Positions 55,235-63,220 of a stretch of DNA of 64,000 nt are shown here, in pieces. Position 1 is the stretch's first letter; every line of letters begins with the position of its first letter. The stretch is taken from NCBI GenBank assembly GCA_003056245.1, contig MVDH01000003.1, forward strand, positions 969,957 to 1,033,956, written 5' to 3'. The position numbers and the translations under genes were made by a program. This DNA is from Cellvibrio sp. 79 (GTDB lineage Bacteria > Pseudomonadota > Gammaproteobacteria > Pseudomonadales > Cellvibrionaceae). The notes under the pieces are model-generated. The model was given only the letters and a program-made list of their open reading frames with translations. It was not told where the DNA came from and made no database searches.

Positions 55235-56542
55235 TTAAAAAAATGTTTCTACGGCGTCGACCACCGCATATTTATCGTTAACCACCAGCAACTGCCGCCA
55301 CTTATCAAAGGTCAGGCATGGGTGGGAGATATCCAGGATGAGAATATCCCCCACCGCAATGTCATCATTTCCAGCAATTTGCATAAAGGCATGCTGATCC
55401 ATCATCGCGGTGAGCTTCCATTCTGCCGATGCAATTGAAGGGGCAGTATCACGACCGGGACGGAAGTGGAAAGCAGGAATGGGCAAGCCGGCGTCGAAAG
55501 CAGCGTCGCGCTTGCCAAGGCCAAGAATGGCCAGTCCAGGCTCAGGAATGGAAAGCACGTAGGCCCAGAGTTGCAACGCCGGTAGCAAGCTGGTTTGCAT
55601 CTCACGTGCAACCGGGTTGCTGGCGTGGATACGCGCCTCAGCAGCCTTATAGATACCGACATCATGGGTAAGGTAACAACCGGGACGCAGGACAATATCC
55701 AACTGGCGAGATGGATGATCACTATTCCAGCCCTTGGCCAAGCCGGTCCACTCTTCGGCAACCAGATCAAACCAGGCCGAGCCGGCTCCGGTCAGGATCG
55801 TGCGCTCACCGTGTAGCTGACCATTGGCTTCGAGTGTTAGCAATTCACGCACTGCGAGGCGTAGGAAATCCCGAATCGCTGACTCGTCTTTGAGTACACC
55901 TTCGTAAACCTCTACCCCGCATAAAGCGAGTGATTGCGGGAAGCGGGCAACAGCAGCCAGTACTCCATCGCGGGTCGCTACGTCGCGTACGCCGGTACGA
56001 CCACCTGAAACACCCAGCTCAAGCAACAGATTCAACCGCTGCCCGGCGCTCGCAAAAAACTCACCGAGTTGAGCAACATTTGTTGCTGAATCAACGATCA
56101 CATAAAACTCGAACTCGGGGTTTTGTAGCAGGCGGGAGATAATTGCCATATTGGCTTTGCCGACCAATTGATTGGCCATCAGCACCCGACGCACACCAAA
56201 CTCATAAGCAGCTTGCACCTGGGGTGCGGTAGCTAATGTAATACCCCAGGCTCCCTCTTCCAACTGGCGATGGAATAAAGCCGGACTCATGGTGGTTTTA
56301 CCATGAGGTGCGAGTTTCAGCCCGTAAGTATCAATGAAGGACTTCATCCATTGCAGGTTATGCTGCACACGAGCTTCACTTAACGTGGCGACAGGTAAGC
56401 TGACATCTTCGCGCAACAAGTTCCAACCCAGCACTCCGGCATCGGCAACGAGGGGTTGTGTAGTCACATCACCAAGGCCTTTACCAGCGGGACTAAGCAG
56501 CCTGCTTTTCAATGTCTTTTGTAAATTATTTTCTTTTGACAT
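55235..56542 (-). CDS. Fold-type III PLP enzyme, D-serine dehydratase / D-threonine aldolase-like amino acid deaminase
   Basis: A 435-residue enzyme with an alanine-racemase-like N-terminal barrel and a C-terminal D-serine-dehydratase-like domain. LAPHGKTTMSP (about 76-86) holds the PLP lysine. The C-terminal domain has DQHAFM and SHPCLTFDKW, the His and Cys that bind zinc in eukaryotic-type D-serine dehydratases. It would deaminate a D-amino acid to a 2-oxo acid via an enamine, which the RidA protein in the operon would hydrolyse. It is the first gene of the unit. The first codons overlap one arm (56520-56535) of a perfect inverted repeat, a possible repressor site. Ribosome site weak (GATGAGAAA). 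Confidence 0.9.
   Translation of the reverse strand: MSKENNLQKTLKSRLLSPAGKGLGDVTTQPLVADAGVLGWNLLREDVSLPVATLSEARVQHNLQWMKSFIDTYGLKLAPHGKTTMSPALFHRQLEEGAWGITLATAPQVQAAYEFGVRRVLMANQLVGKANMAIISRLLQNPEFEFYVIVDSATNVAQLGEFFASAGQRLNLLLELGVSGGRTGVRDVATRDGVLAAVARFPQSLALCGVEVYEGVLKDESAIRDFLRLAVRELLTLEANGQLHGERTILTGAGSAWFDLVAEEWTGLAKGWNSDHPSRQLDIVLRPGCYLTHDVGIYKAAEARIHASNPVAREMQTSLLPALQLWAYVLSIPEPGLAILGLGKRDAAFDAGLPIPAFHFRPGRDTAPSIASAEWKLTAMMDQHAFMQIAGNDDIAVGDILILDISHPCLTFDKWRQLLVVNDKYAVVDAVETFF
56520..56535 (-). promoter_or_regulatory. Candidate RpiR operator, arm 1 (overlaps start of coding region)
   Basis: TGTAAATTATTTTCTT is the exact reverse complement of 56613-56628. Within each arm GAAAAT-A-ATTTAC is a near-palindrome (one mismatch), so each arm may be a complete site and the pair may support looping across about 93 bases of promoter. 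Confidence 0.5.
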
Positions 56543-56612
56543 GCATTTTTCTCATCAAAAGCAGAAAAAACGATCATTTTTGGCAAGCCTACCATCAAAA
56601 ATGCGCCAAGAG

Positions 56613-56628
56613 AAGAAAATAATTTACA
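56613..56628 (+). promoter_or_regulatory. Candidate RpiR operator, arm 2
   Basis: AAGAAAATAATTTACA, exact inverted copy of 56520-56535, about 70-86 bases upstream of the operon's first ATG, so the promoter probably lies between the two copies. Confidence 0.5.
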
Positions 56629-57176
56629 GAAACAGGTCATTTAGCCAAGGAAAAATGGAATTTTTTCGCGCCCCAAAAGAAGCACGCAAGCGCCAGTTTT
56701 GTGCAAAAGCGTTATATATCAAGGGGGATACAAGAGCACGCCAAGGTTAGTTGAAGCGATACGCTTTCATAGGAAAAAAGTCGAACCTCACAGATAAAAA
56801 GAACGCCCCCAAAACAAGCACGCGTTATAGCAATGAACCTTTCCTGATCGCCGACACATAAACCGTTTGGCGCCAAAATATAAATTCCCGCTATGCAGCC
56901 AAAGGTTCGACTTTAAGGCTACACATTGGAGTGCTTAACCGATGCAAAATCGAACCCCGGAGTATTTTTTGATCAGTGAGTCGCAGTTAACGGCAACGCT
57001 AAACTGGGACTGGCTATCACCCGGCTATTACCGGATTATCGGGCCGCAGTAAAAAACTGGCTGCAAAACACCAATAATCGCAGCCATCGTTTTGCACTTG
57101 CTTAAAGTCGGGTTCCGCAGCAGGTATCACCCGCTCAAACCCGGCATCAACCATTCCCCCATAAAGGACAATAATA
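56629..57176. other. Divergent promoter region between the D-amino-acid operon and the GH19 gene
   Basis: No firmly supported gene. Two copies of the 10-mer AAAGTCGAAC/GTTCGACTTT occur: 56777-56786 (pointing to the D-amino-acid operon) and 56905-56914 (pointing to GH19). A 36-codon frame (56942-57052, starting MQNRTPEYFLIS, rich in Trp/Tyr) has a GGAG 10 bases upstream but no recognisable family; I do not call it a gene. AATCGAACC is also at 56949-56956. Confidence 0.45.
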
Positions 57177-58595
57177 ATGAGCAGCATTACTCGTGCCTTA
57201 TCTGGCCAATGGCGTTACCTGCTTGCCGCAGGCTTTACACTCGGTGTTTTGGCGCTACCCGCGCACGCAGTGGTCTATCAGGCTGAAAGCTACACAAACT
57301 TTTACGACACCACGCCAGGCAACAGCGGTGGCGCCTTCCGTAATGACGCTGTAGATATTGAAGCCACCTCCGATGGCGGCGGTGGTCACAATGTCGGCTG
57401 GATAGAGGTCAACGAATGGCTGGTCTATAGCGGCCTGAGTATTCCGGCCACTGGCAGCTATATCATCCGTATGCGCGTAGCCAGCCCCTCCGGCGCTAGC
57501 GCAGCCGTGGATTTAAACGGCGGCAGCATTCCATTAGGCGATTTTGCAATTCCCGCGACCGGCGGCTGGCAAAATTGGACCACGGTAACCCGTACCGTGA
57601 ATATCAACGCGGGAACCTACAACCTGGGCGTATTCGCACGTTCCACCGGCTGGAACTTTAACTGGATTGAAGTTGTGCCCAACGGCGGTACCAGCGGCCT
57701 GGTCACAGTCTATGAGCACTGCAACTACGGCGGCTGGGCAGCCGGCTTCAACACCGGTTCTTATGATGGGAATGTAATGACGTCACTAGGCGCGCGTAAT
57801 GATGCGATCTCATCTATCCGGGTAGCAGCGGGTTATGAAGCTGTACTTTATGAAAACTGGGATTACAGCGGCGCTTCTGTCGTTGTTAGTGGCGACAACT
57901 CATGCCTGAGCAATTTCAATGATCGCGCCTCCTCTATCATCATCCGCCCAGCAACCACTACCGGTACCGGTTTCTCTGCGGTAGTGAGTGAGGCTCAATT
58001 TAACCAGATGTTCCCGGGACGCAACGGTTTTTATACCTACGCAGGCCTGGTTGCAGCCGCAAAAACCTACCCGGCTTTTGCCGGTAGCGGAGATCTGGCT
58101 GCGAAAAAACGTGAAGCGGCGGCAGCATTGGCCAATTTCTCCCATGAAACCGGAGGCCTGGTCTATGTGACCGAGATTGCCAAAGGCGAATACTGCGGCG
58201 ATTGGGATAACAATCCATCTACGTGCCCCTGTGCGCCCGGTAAACGCTACTACGGTCGCGGCCCGATCCAATTGAGCTGGAATGGCAATTATTGCGCCGC
58301 CGGTGCAGCACTGGGCTTGGACCTCCGTGCGAATCCGGACCTGGTCGAGCAGAACCCGACAGTTGCCTGGCAAACCGCACTCTGGTTCTGGATGACGCAA
58401 GCTGGCGCTGGCTCTCGTCCGGCCCACAATTCTATAAATGGCGGTTACGGTTTTGGTGAAACCATTCGCACTATTAATGGTTCACTGGAATGCAATGGCG
58501 GCAATCCTGCACAAGTACAAAGTCGAATTAACGAATATCAACGCTTCCTGAATATTTTGGGAACTTCTGCTGGTCCCGGTAATCTCGGCTGCTAG
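57177..58595 (+). CDS. GH19 chitinase with CBM6-like and beta/gamma-crystallin domains
   Basis: A 472-residue secreted chitinase. Signal peptide to about residue 31 (LAAGFTLGVLALPAHA), CBM6-like module at about 33-165 (VYQAESY, HNVGWIEVNEWLVY), beta/gamma-crystallin domain at about 173-257 (VTVYEHCNYGGWAAGF, AVLYENWDYSGASVVV, two Greek-key units with the aromatic-x-G patterns), and a GH19 domain at about 265-472. The catalytic pair is Glu324 (SHETGG) and Glu333 (YVTEI), with YYGRGPIQLSWNGNY also conserved. GH19 enzymes cleave chitin, and some bacterial ones cleave peptidoglycan or act against fungi. The crystallin module, perhaps Ca2+-binding, is an unusual partner. The CBM is close to that of the GH18 chitinase. 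Confidence 0.93.
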   Translation: MSSITRALSGQWRYLLAAGFTLGVLALPAHAVVYQAESYTNFYDTTPGNSGGAFRNDAVDIEATSDGGGGHNVGWIEVNEWLVYSGLSIPATGSYIIRMRVASPSGASAAVDLNGGSIPLGDFAIPATGGWQNWTTVTRTVNINAGTYNLGVFARSTGWNFNWIEVVPNGGTSGLVTVYEHCNYGGWAAGFNTGSYDGNVMTSLGARNDAISSIRVAAGYEAVLYENWDYSGASVVVSGDNSCLSNFNDRASSIIIRPATTTGTGFSAVVSEAQFNQMFPGRNGFYTYAGLVAAAKTYPAFAGSGDLAAKKREAAAALANFSHETGGLVYVTEIAKGEYCGDWDNNPSTCPCAPGKRYYGRGPIQLSWNGNYCAAGAALGLDLRANPDLVEQNPTVAWQTALWFWMTQAGAGSRPAHNSINGGYGFGETIRTINGSLECNGGNPAQVQSRINEYQRFLNILGTSAGPGNLGC

Positions 58596-58615
58596 GTTCA
58601 ATCGCAACTCAAAAA

Positions 58616-58647
58616 TGCCCTGCGCTAAAATTGCAGGGCAATTTTTT
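58616..58647 (+). terminator. Rho-independent terminator of the GH19 gene
   Basis: Perfect 8-bp stem TGCCCTGC / GCAGGGCA with a 9-base loop followed by ATTTTTT. Confidence 0.9.
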
Positions 58648-58936
58648 CATCCTCATTAAAAACTTCATCGTATTATTTTTTTGTCACCAAAAAAATCATT
58701 GCTTATCTAAATAAAAATTTATATTCCTTTCGGTAAAAAATTTATTTAAAAAATTTCTAAGTCGATTGTAACCCCTACAAGAAAATAGCGGTGATATCGC
58801 CGGATCAATACGTTATTTACCGCAAATACCCGCTGGCATGAATACTGCAATCTTCACTATGAACCTATGTTTTTGCATGTCTTTTTAAAAGGCAAAACAT
58901 AATCCATTCAATACTATTGGGTAATGGAGAAATATC
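58648..58936. other. AT-rich intergenic region before the DUF2383 gene
   Basis: About 290 bases with no supported gene. It should hold the promoter for the following gene; I could not place its elements. GGAG at 58926-58929 is the ribosome site of that gene. Confidence 0.5.
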
Positions 58937-59377
58937 ATGGCTACTAGTGAAATCTCAGCAATTCGCGATCTCATCAAGGTCCTTAATGACGGTGTAAAAT
59001 TTTATACCGATGCAAAAGTAGAACTGAAAGGCTCTGGTTACGATGCCGTTTTCCAGGAAATGATTGATGTTCGCCAAAATGCGTTGGTGCGCTTGCAACC
59101 TTTGCTATATGCACGTGAAGGCGAAGTGGAAGATGATCACACCATCGGTGGCTCATTGCGCCAGGCTTATACAGATCTGCTTGCAAAAATTAAATCCAAC
59201 AAAGCCAAAACTTATATCGTGCAGTTGGAAGAGTTGGAAGATAGAACCCTGGAGTATGTGAAGAAAGCGCAAGCTGAAGCAGTGTCTGTCGACTTCACGA
59301 TTGCGTTAAATTACATCCTCATTTCCATGCAGGAATGCCATAACCGTATGCGTTCATTGAAACGCAACGTGGCCTAA
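58937..59377 (+). CDS. PA2169-type four-helix-bundle protein (DUF2383)
   Basis: A 146-residue, wholly helical cytoplasmic protein. ISAIRDLIKVLNDGVKFY, QEMIDVRQNALVRLQPLL, a GSLRQAY turn and a last helix with ISMQECHNRM match the DUF2383/PA2169 family, which adopts a ferritin-like four-helix bundle. Several Glu and His residues could bind metal, but a complete di-iron site is not evident by eye. Family members often appear among stress- or stationary-phase genes; the actual role is unknown. Monocistronic, with a terminator about 85 bases later. Confidence 0.88.
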   Translation: MATSEISAIRDLIKVLNDGVKFYTDAKVELKGSGYDAVFQEMIDVRQNALVRLQPLLYAREGEVEDDHTIGGSLRQAYTDLLAKIKSNKAKTYIVQLEELEDRTLEYVKKAQAEAVSVDFTIALNYILISMQECHNRMRSLKRNVA

Positions 59378-59460
59378 GGCAAAAAAGTAAAGCCACAGAA
59401 AATGTGACTTGATAGGCATCCCTGCAGGCAAATCACACTTTCTGAAGCTGAGCTAAAAAA

Positions 59461-59488
59461 CCATCGCAAGCAATTGCGGTGGTTTTTT
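59461..59488 (+). terminator. Rho-independent terminator of the DUF2383 gene
   Basis: Stem CCATCGCAA / TTGCGGTGG (one mismatch or wobble) around GCAA, followed by TTTTTTCT. Confidence 0.8.
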
Positions 59489-59497
59489 CTTTATAGG

Positions 59498-59612
59498 TAC
59501 CCAGGAATTAGGCTGATAGATACTCAGGAACCAGGCTGATAGATACTCAGGAACCAGGCTGATAGATACTCAGGAACCAGGTTGATAGGCACTCAGGAAC
59601 CAGTCTGTCTGA
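59498..59612. repeat. Five tandem 23-bp repeats
   Basis: Direct repeats of 23 bases with core CAGGAACCAGGCTGATAGA. Copies start at 59498 (diverged), 59521 and 59544 (identical), 59567 and 59590 (diverged at the 3' side). They lie between a terminator and the start of the Asn/Thr/Ser-rich protein gene at 59743. 23 is not a multiple of 3 and no open frame uses them. They have no spacers, so this is not CRISPR. Confidence 0.85.
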
Positions 59613-59742
59613 AAAATATTTTCAAATAGTGGGAATAAAAATAAAACCTCATGCGTTAACAAGATACAAGCCGCGAAATTCTGGCTTGATCACTAAACAT
59701 TCGTCACTAAACGTTGATCGCAAAACAAAAGAGGATTACACC

Positions 59743-60486
59743 ATGAACAAAAAATTCTTGATTCTTGCTATTTGCAGCCTGACATCTACCAGCTGGGCCG
59801 CCGATATTTCATTAGTCACCAGCACCGATTCCAACGCGCAGGTTGCTGTTAATAGCCAAAACAATACCCAGGTCAATGTGCAAAGCGCAGGCATTACATT
59901 GGGTGGATCTGCGCAACAACAAACTGCGGCAACACAAGCTACAACCGAAGAAAACCCTGCTGCAAATAGCAATGAGCAAAATACACCTGCAACCAATTCC
60001 GCATCAGCAGCAGTGAATGCTACCGGTGAGGCCGCAGTGAGCGCAGAAAAAACCTTGTCTGCCCTTAATACTCAAAAAAATGTAGTGCTGGATCAAGGCC
60101 AGGCAGCCAATACAACTATCGCTGCGACAACCAATCAGACCCTGAATGCATCACTTGATCAAGCGAATAATGTCACTGCCCAGACACAACAAAACCTGAA
60201 TACTGTCAGCGGGCAAGTTAGTGCTGTGGTTAACCAACAAATCAATACTGTGGCTGCGCTGGAAGTGGATAAAACAGTACAAGGTTCTGTTAATCAATTA
60301 GTTGGCAGTAGCGTGGAAGGTTCTATCAGCAACGCCATTAGCAACAGTGTGCAAACCAGTGTTGATGACACTATCAACTCAACAGTGAATTCAACCATTA
60401 ACTCAACGATTAATTCGACAATCGATAGCGCTGTGGATAGCAGTATTACTACCGCGCTCAACGACAGCTTGAACCTCGGCAATTAA
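59743..60486 (+). CDS. Secreted Asn/Gln/Thr/Ser-rich repeat protein of unknown function
   Basis: A 247-residue exported protein with signal peptide (FLILAICSLTSTSWA). The mature part is low in aromatic and positively charged residues and rich in Ala, Asn, Gln, Thr, Ser and Val. A helical-looking middle (about 90-180) leads to a repeat tail with four-residue periodicity (INSTVNSTINSTINSTIDSA, near residues 210-230), encoded by 12-base repeats at 60379-60426. Composition is like extracellular filament or biofilm proteins, but I cannot assign a family. The frame runs upstream to 59629, but ATG 59743 follows GAGGATTAC and gives a proper signal peptide. It is followed by a beta-barrel gene that may be its partner. 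Confidence 0.75.
   Translation: MNKKFLILAICSLTSTSWAADISLVTSTDSNAQVAVNSQNNTQVNVQSAGITLGGSAQQQTAATQATTEENPAANSNEQNTPATNSASAAVNATGEAAVSAEKTLSALNTQKNVVLDQGQAANTTIAATTNQTLNASLDQANNVTAQTQQNLNTVSGQVSAVVNQQINTVAALEVDKTVQGSVNQLVGSSVEGSISNAISNSVQTSVDDTINSTVNSTINSTINSTIDSAVDSSITTALNDSLNLGN
60379..60426 (+). repeat. Four in-frame 12-bp repeats encoding S-T-x-N
   Basis: Units TCAACAGTGAAT, TCAACCATTAAC, TCAACGATTAAT and TCGACAATCGAT. Codon differences among units mean older duplication with protein-level conservation. Confidence 0.75.
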
Positions 60487-60499
60487 TAGCCTACACGCT

Positions 60500-60527
60500 A
60501 TCGGCGCTTCGGCGCCGATTTTTTTTA
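60500..60527 (+). terminator. Rho-independent terminator after the repeat protein gene
   Basis: Perfect 8-bp stem ATCGGCGC / GCGCCGAT with a TTCG tetraloop and eight T. It separates the repeat protein from the barrel gene, so co-transcription would need read-through or a second promoter. Confidence 0.92.
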
Positions 60528-60571
60528 ACCTGCCCGCGCAGGTTGCACTTCATGCACGCAGGGGAAATATC

Positions 60572-61519
60572 ATGAATACGCCAAAAAGCATTACAAAAAA
60601 ATCCAATAGCAATCTGAAAAACAGTATTTTATTTTCATTATTAGCAAGCACCATTAGTTCAGCCAACATCAGCGTAGCAGCAACACCAATCACAAAATTT
60701 GAGCTGGAAACTGGCGCTGAATATGACTCCAACTTATCAGTGATTGAACTGGACAAAAGCTCTTCGGAAGGCGATTGGTCAGCACTCGCCAACGCGCGCC
60801 TGAATAGCCAATGGCAGGCTACCGATAAAGCCAAAGTAAAAGGAGGATTGAGCTACAGCAGTAAAACCTATCGGGATTTCAGTGAATTTGATTTAGTAAT
60901 TAAACAAGCGTTTATAGACACAAGCTATGATTTTCAACCATTGACGTTAGGTGCCAGCATTCACTATGCCGATGCAGAGCTGGACGGTAGTGATTTCCTA
61001 GCCTTGCAACAACGCAGTATTTATATTTCTCGTCTTATCAACCAGAAAATTTTCCTGCGCGCTGCGATTAATGATCAAGATAAGGACTTTCCCGGTAGCA
61101 GCGCACGCAATGCCGATAATCACAGTGTGGCTGGCGATGCATTTTTCTTTTTTAACCAAGGAAAAACATTTTTAACGGTTGGATTAAGTAGCGAGACTGA
61201 AAATGCTGCTGCTAATGAATTTGATTACGACGGCACCAATATCAGAACCAGCCTCAGCCATCAGTTTTCGTTATGGAACAAAAAGAATCGCCTGCAAGCA
61301 AGTTGGCGTTATGACCAGCGCGATTATTCAGCGGTAACGCCAGCGCTGGAAGCAAAACGCAACGATGAGCGCCGGATTGCAACCCTGGAATGGCAAATTG
61401 AAACCAATAACTGGTTAAGTGTGGTCGGCAAAGTTGAGCGCGGCAATTACGATTCCAATCTAGCGTCAGCCAATTATGCAGAAACAGTTAGTTCATTAAT
61501 GTTAAAAGCCAGCTTTTAA
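60572..61519 (+). CDS. Outer-membrane beta-barrel protein of unknown function
   Basis: A 315-residue exported protein (signal peptide ends near SSANISVAA). After it comes a series of alternating amphipathic strands with aromatic girdle residues (ELETGAEYDSNLSVIEL, VKGGLSYSSKTYRDF, LGASIHYADAELDG, LQASWRYDQRDYSA) and a terminal SLMLKASF whose last Phe is the outer-membrane assembly signal. About 14-16 strands are possible. The GAEYDSNLSV start is often seen in outer-membrane proteins of surface or polysaccharide systems. It lies 86 bases after the repeat protein gene and may display or export it; this is inference. Confidence 0.75.
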   Translation: MNTPKSITKKSNSNLKNSILFSLLASTISSANISVAATPITKFELETGAEYDSNLSVIELDKSSSEGDWSALANARLNSQWQATDKAKVKGGLSYSSKTYRDFSEFDLVIKQAFIDTSYDFQPLTLGASIHYADAELDGSDFLALQQRSIYISRLINQKIFLRAAINDQDKDFPGSSARNADNHSVAGDAFFFFNQGKTFLTVGLSSETENAAANEFDYDGTNIRTSLSHQFSLWNKKNRLQASWRYDQRDYSAVTPALEAKRNDERRIATLEWQIETNNWLSVVGKVERGNYDSNLASANYAETVSSLMLKASF

Positions 61520-61657
61520 TCCAGAGCGAAAACCGTTTATCCGCACAGGGAGTGTTATGCAATAAAAGGAATTTATCGGGGAAAGGCAAGGTTAACCAAC
61601 ATGTTTTTATAAAGAAAATTTGCAGTAATTATTATTAATGTGCGTGATAGAGAATGT

Positions 61658-63025
61658 TCACGGACGATTCAATAATCCATCGCCAAATACCGGATCGCGC
61701 CCCGGCAAACCTACATCAATCGCACGCGCTTTTAATTGCTCGACAATCGACGCGGAAGAATTCCCTGCAGCAAGACAAGCCACCGCAGCCGTACCCACCG
61801 GGGCAGCCATGGATGTTCCGGTTTCATTGCCATAATCGCCGCCGCTGCGCGCGGTAAATACGGCAACACCCAACGCGGCAAAATCAATGTAATCACCGCG
61901 ATTGGCCCAGCGATAAATACGCTGGTTTTTATCTACCGCCGTCATTGCAATAACATCTGCATAAGCGGCCGGATAAACCGGCGGGGACGCAGGCCCTTCG
62001 TTGCCTGCCGCCGCCACAATACTGGTTCCCGCCTGAATAGTTTTTTGGATTGCCAGCGCGAGAATTTTATTGTCTGGCCCCGCCAGGCTCATATTGATTA
62101 CGCGCACTTTTTTTTGCAGCAGCCAATCCAGCGCGCGCACAAGATTAATCATTGTTGCACCTTGCGCATATTCATTGCGCGGATAAAAAACCGAAGCCGC
62201 AAATAAATTCGCAGCAGGCAACAGCGGCATTAATTGCTCGCCGCGCCCCACCAATATTCCCGCCACGGCGGTGCCATGCGCGCGCGGTGCATCAAATGCT
62301 TCGCCGGCAAAATCTTTGGTTTCGATACGACTTTGTTTAAAGGCAAGGTGCCGGGTATTAATCGCCGTGTCGATCAAACCGATGTTGATTGCCTGATGAC
62401 AGAAAGGATTGATTGCAGCTGGATTGTTAATTGACGTTTGCGGGTTGTCGTTTTGCGGGCTGTAAATATGATTACGATCCAACTGCTCATGCAAATGAAC
62501 CGGTAAATGTTTTTTTAATTCAGCAAAAGAATCCAACGGTGCGGGCACGCGGAAGCGCACCAGCTGCAAACCCAAATCGGCAAATTGCGTTTGCTCGATA
62601 ATTTCTGCATCCACCGCCGCCAACGCTTTCAAACCAGGCTGATCAAGTAACATCAACCATTCATGTTCCACCGCACGCCAATTATCCTCAACGCGTACTT
62701 CCACAAACGCAGTGCCACCATCGCGGTTAAGAATCGGCAAAACAGCCGCAACCGTATTACCAACAACGCCATTCACCGTTTGGGTTATGCCGTCCGTGGT
62801 TTGGGTGAGAACATCAGTCAGTGGGTTGGTCACCGGGTTATCCAACAACCGCTGTGCTGATAACTCGTCCTCCGCAGCCCGGCGTACTTGTTCTTGCACT
62901 TCATCCGTCACTTGCTCCAGCTCGCGGGTTACGCCATCAATCTGGTTGCCCACCCGATCCAGTAGCTGCGCGCTGGCGCTGTTGCACAAACAGGTCAGGA
63001 TAAGGGTCAGATACAAGAGTTTCAT
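61658..63025 (-). CDS. Exported S8 subtilisin-family serine peptidase
   Basis: A subtilase of about 455 residues. Signal peptide (LLYLTLILTCLCNSASA), an N-terminal prodomain-like part with a coiled-coil (DRVGNQIDGVTRELEQVTDE) and a Thr/Val-rich stretch, then the catalytic domain. The triad is visible (numbering from ATG 63025): Asp219 (GLIDTAI), His250 (HGTAVAGIL) and Ser405 (GTSMAAP), plus the oxyanion Asn in AAAGNEG. ATG 63025 is preferred over the in-frame GTG at 63034. It is divergent from an ECF sigma factor and anti-sigma gene; this arrangement suggests control by, or proteolytic input to, that pair. The substrate is unknown. Confidence 0.92.
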   Translation of the reverse strand: MKLLYLTLILTCLCNSASAQLLDRVGNQIDGVTRELEQVTDEVQEQVRRAAEDELSAQRLLDNPVTNPLTDVLTQTTDGITQTVNGVVGNTVAAVLPILNRDGGTAFVEVRVEDNWRAVEHEWLMLLDQPGLKALAAVDAEIIEQTQFADLGLQLVRFRVPAPLDSFAELKKHLPVHLHEQLDRNHIYSPQNDNPQTSINNPAAINPFCHQAINIGLIDTAINTRHLAFKQSRIETKDFAGEAFDAPRAHGTAVAGILVGRGEQLMPLLPAANLFAASVFYPRNEYAQGATMINLVRALDWLLQKKVRVINMSLAGPDNKILALAIQKTIQAGTSIVAAAGNEGPASPPVYPAAYADVIAMTAVDKNQRIYRWANRGDYIDFAALGVAVFTARSGGDYGNETGTSMAAPVGTAAVACLAAGNSSASIVEQLKARAIDVGLPGRDPVFGDGLLNRP

Positions 63026-63220
63026 AAGGTTCACTCGACTTGGATAGGGAAATTAAACACAAAAAACGGCTAATCTTCATTAAAAACGTTTGGCAATGGC
63101 AAAAAATTCCACTAAAAGATTCCTCTAAAAAATTGTCGCCTGGCGGGAATAAAATCGACGCTGGCCCGTTTACTGGATAGAACACAATGAAATTGATGAT
63201 CCGGACTTAAAGAAATCTTT

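Noticed and set aside
56942-57052. 36-codon plus-strand frame with a GGAG upstream
   Set aside because: Intriguing Trp/Tyr content, but no membrane or leader pattern, family or terminator; left as part of the intergenic region.
59498-59612. CRISPR array
   Set aside because: The 23-bp repeats are directly adjacent with no spacers, and no cas gene is present.
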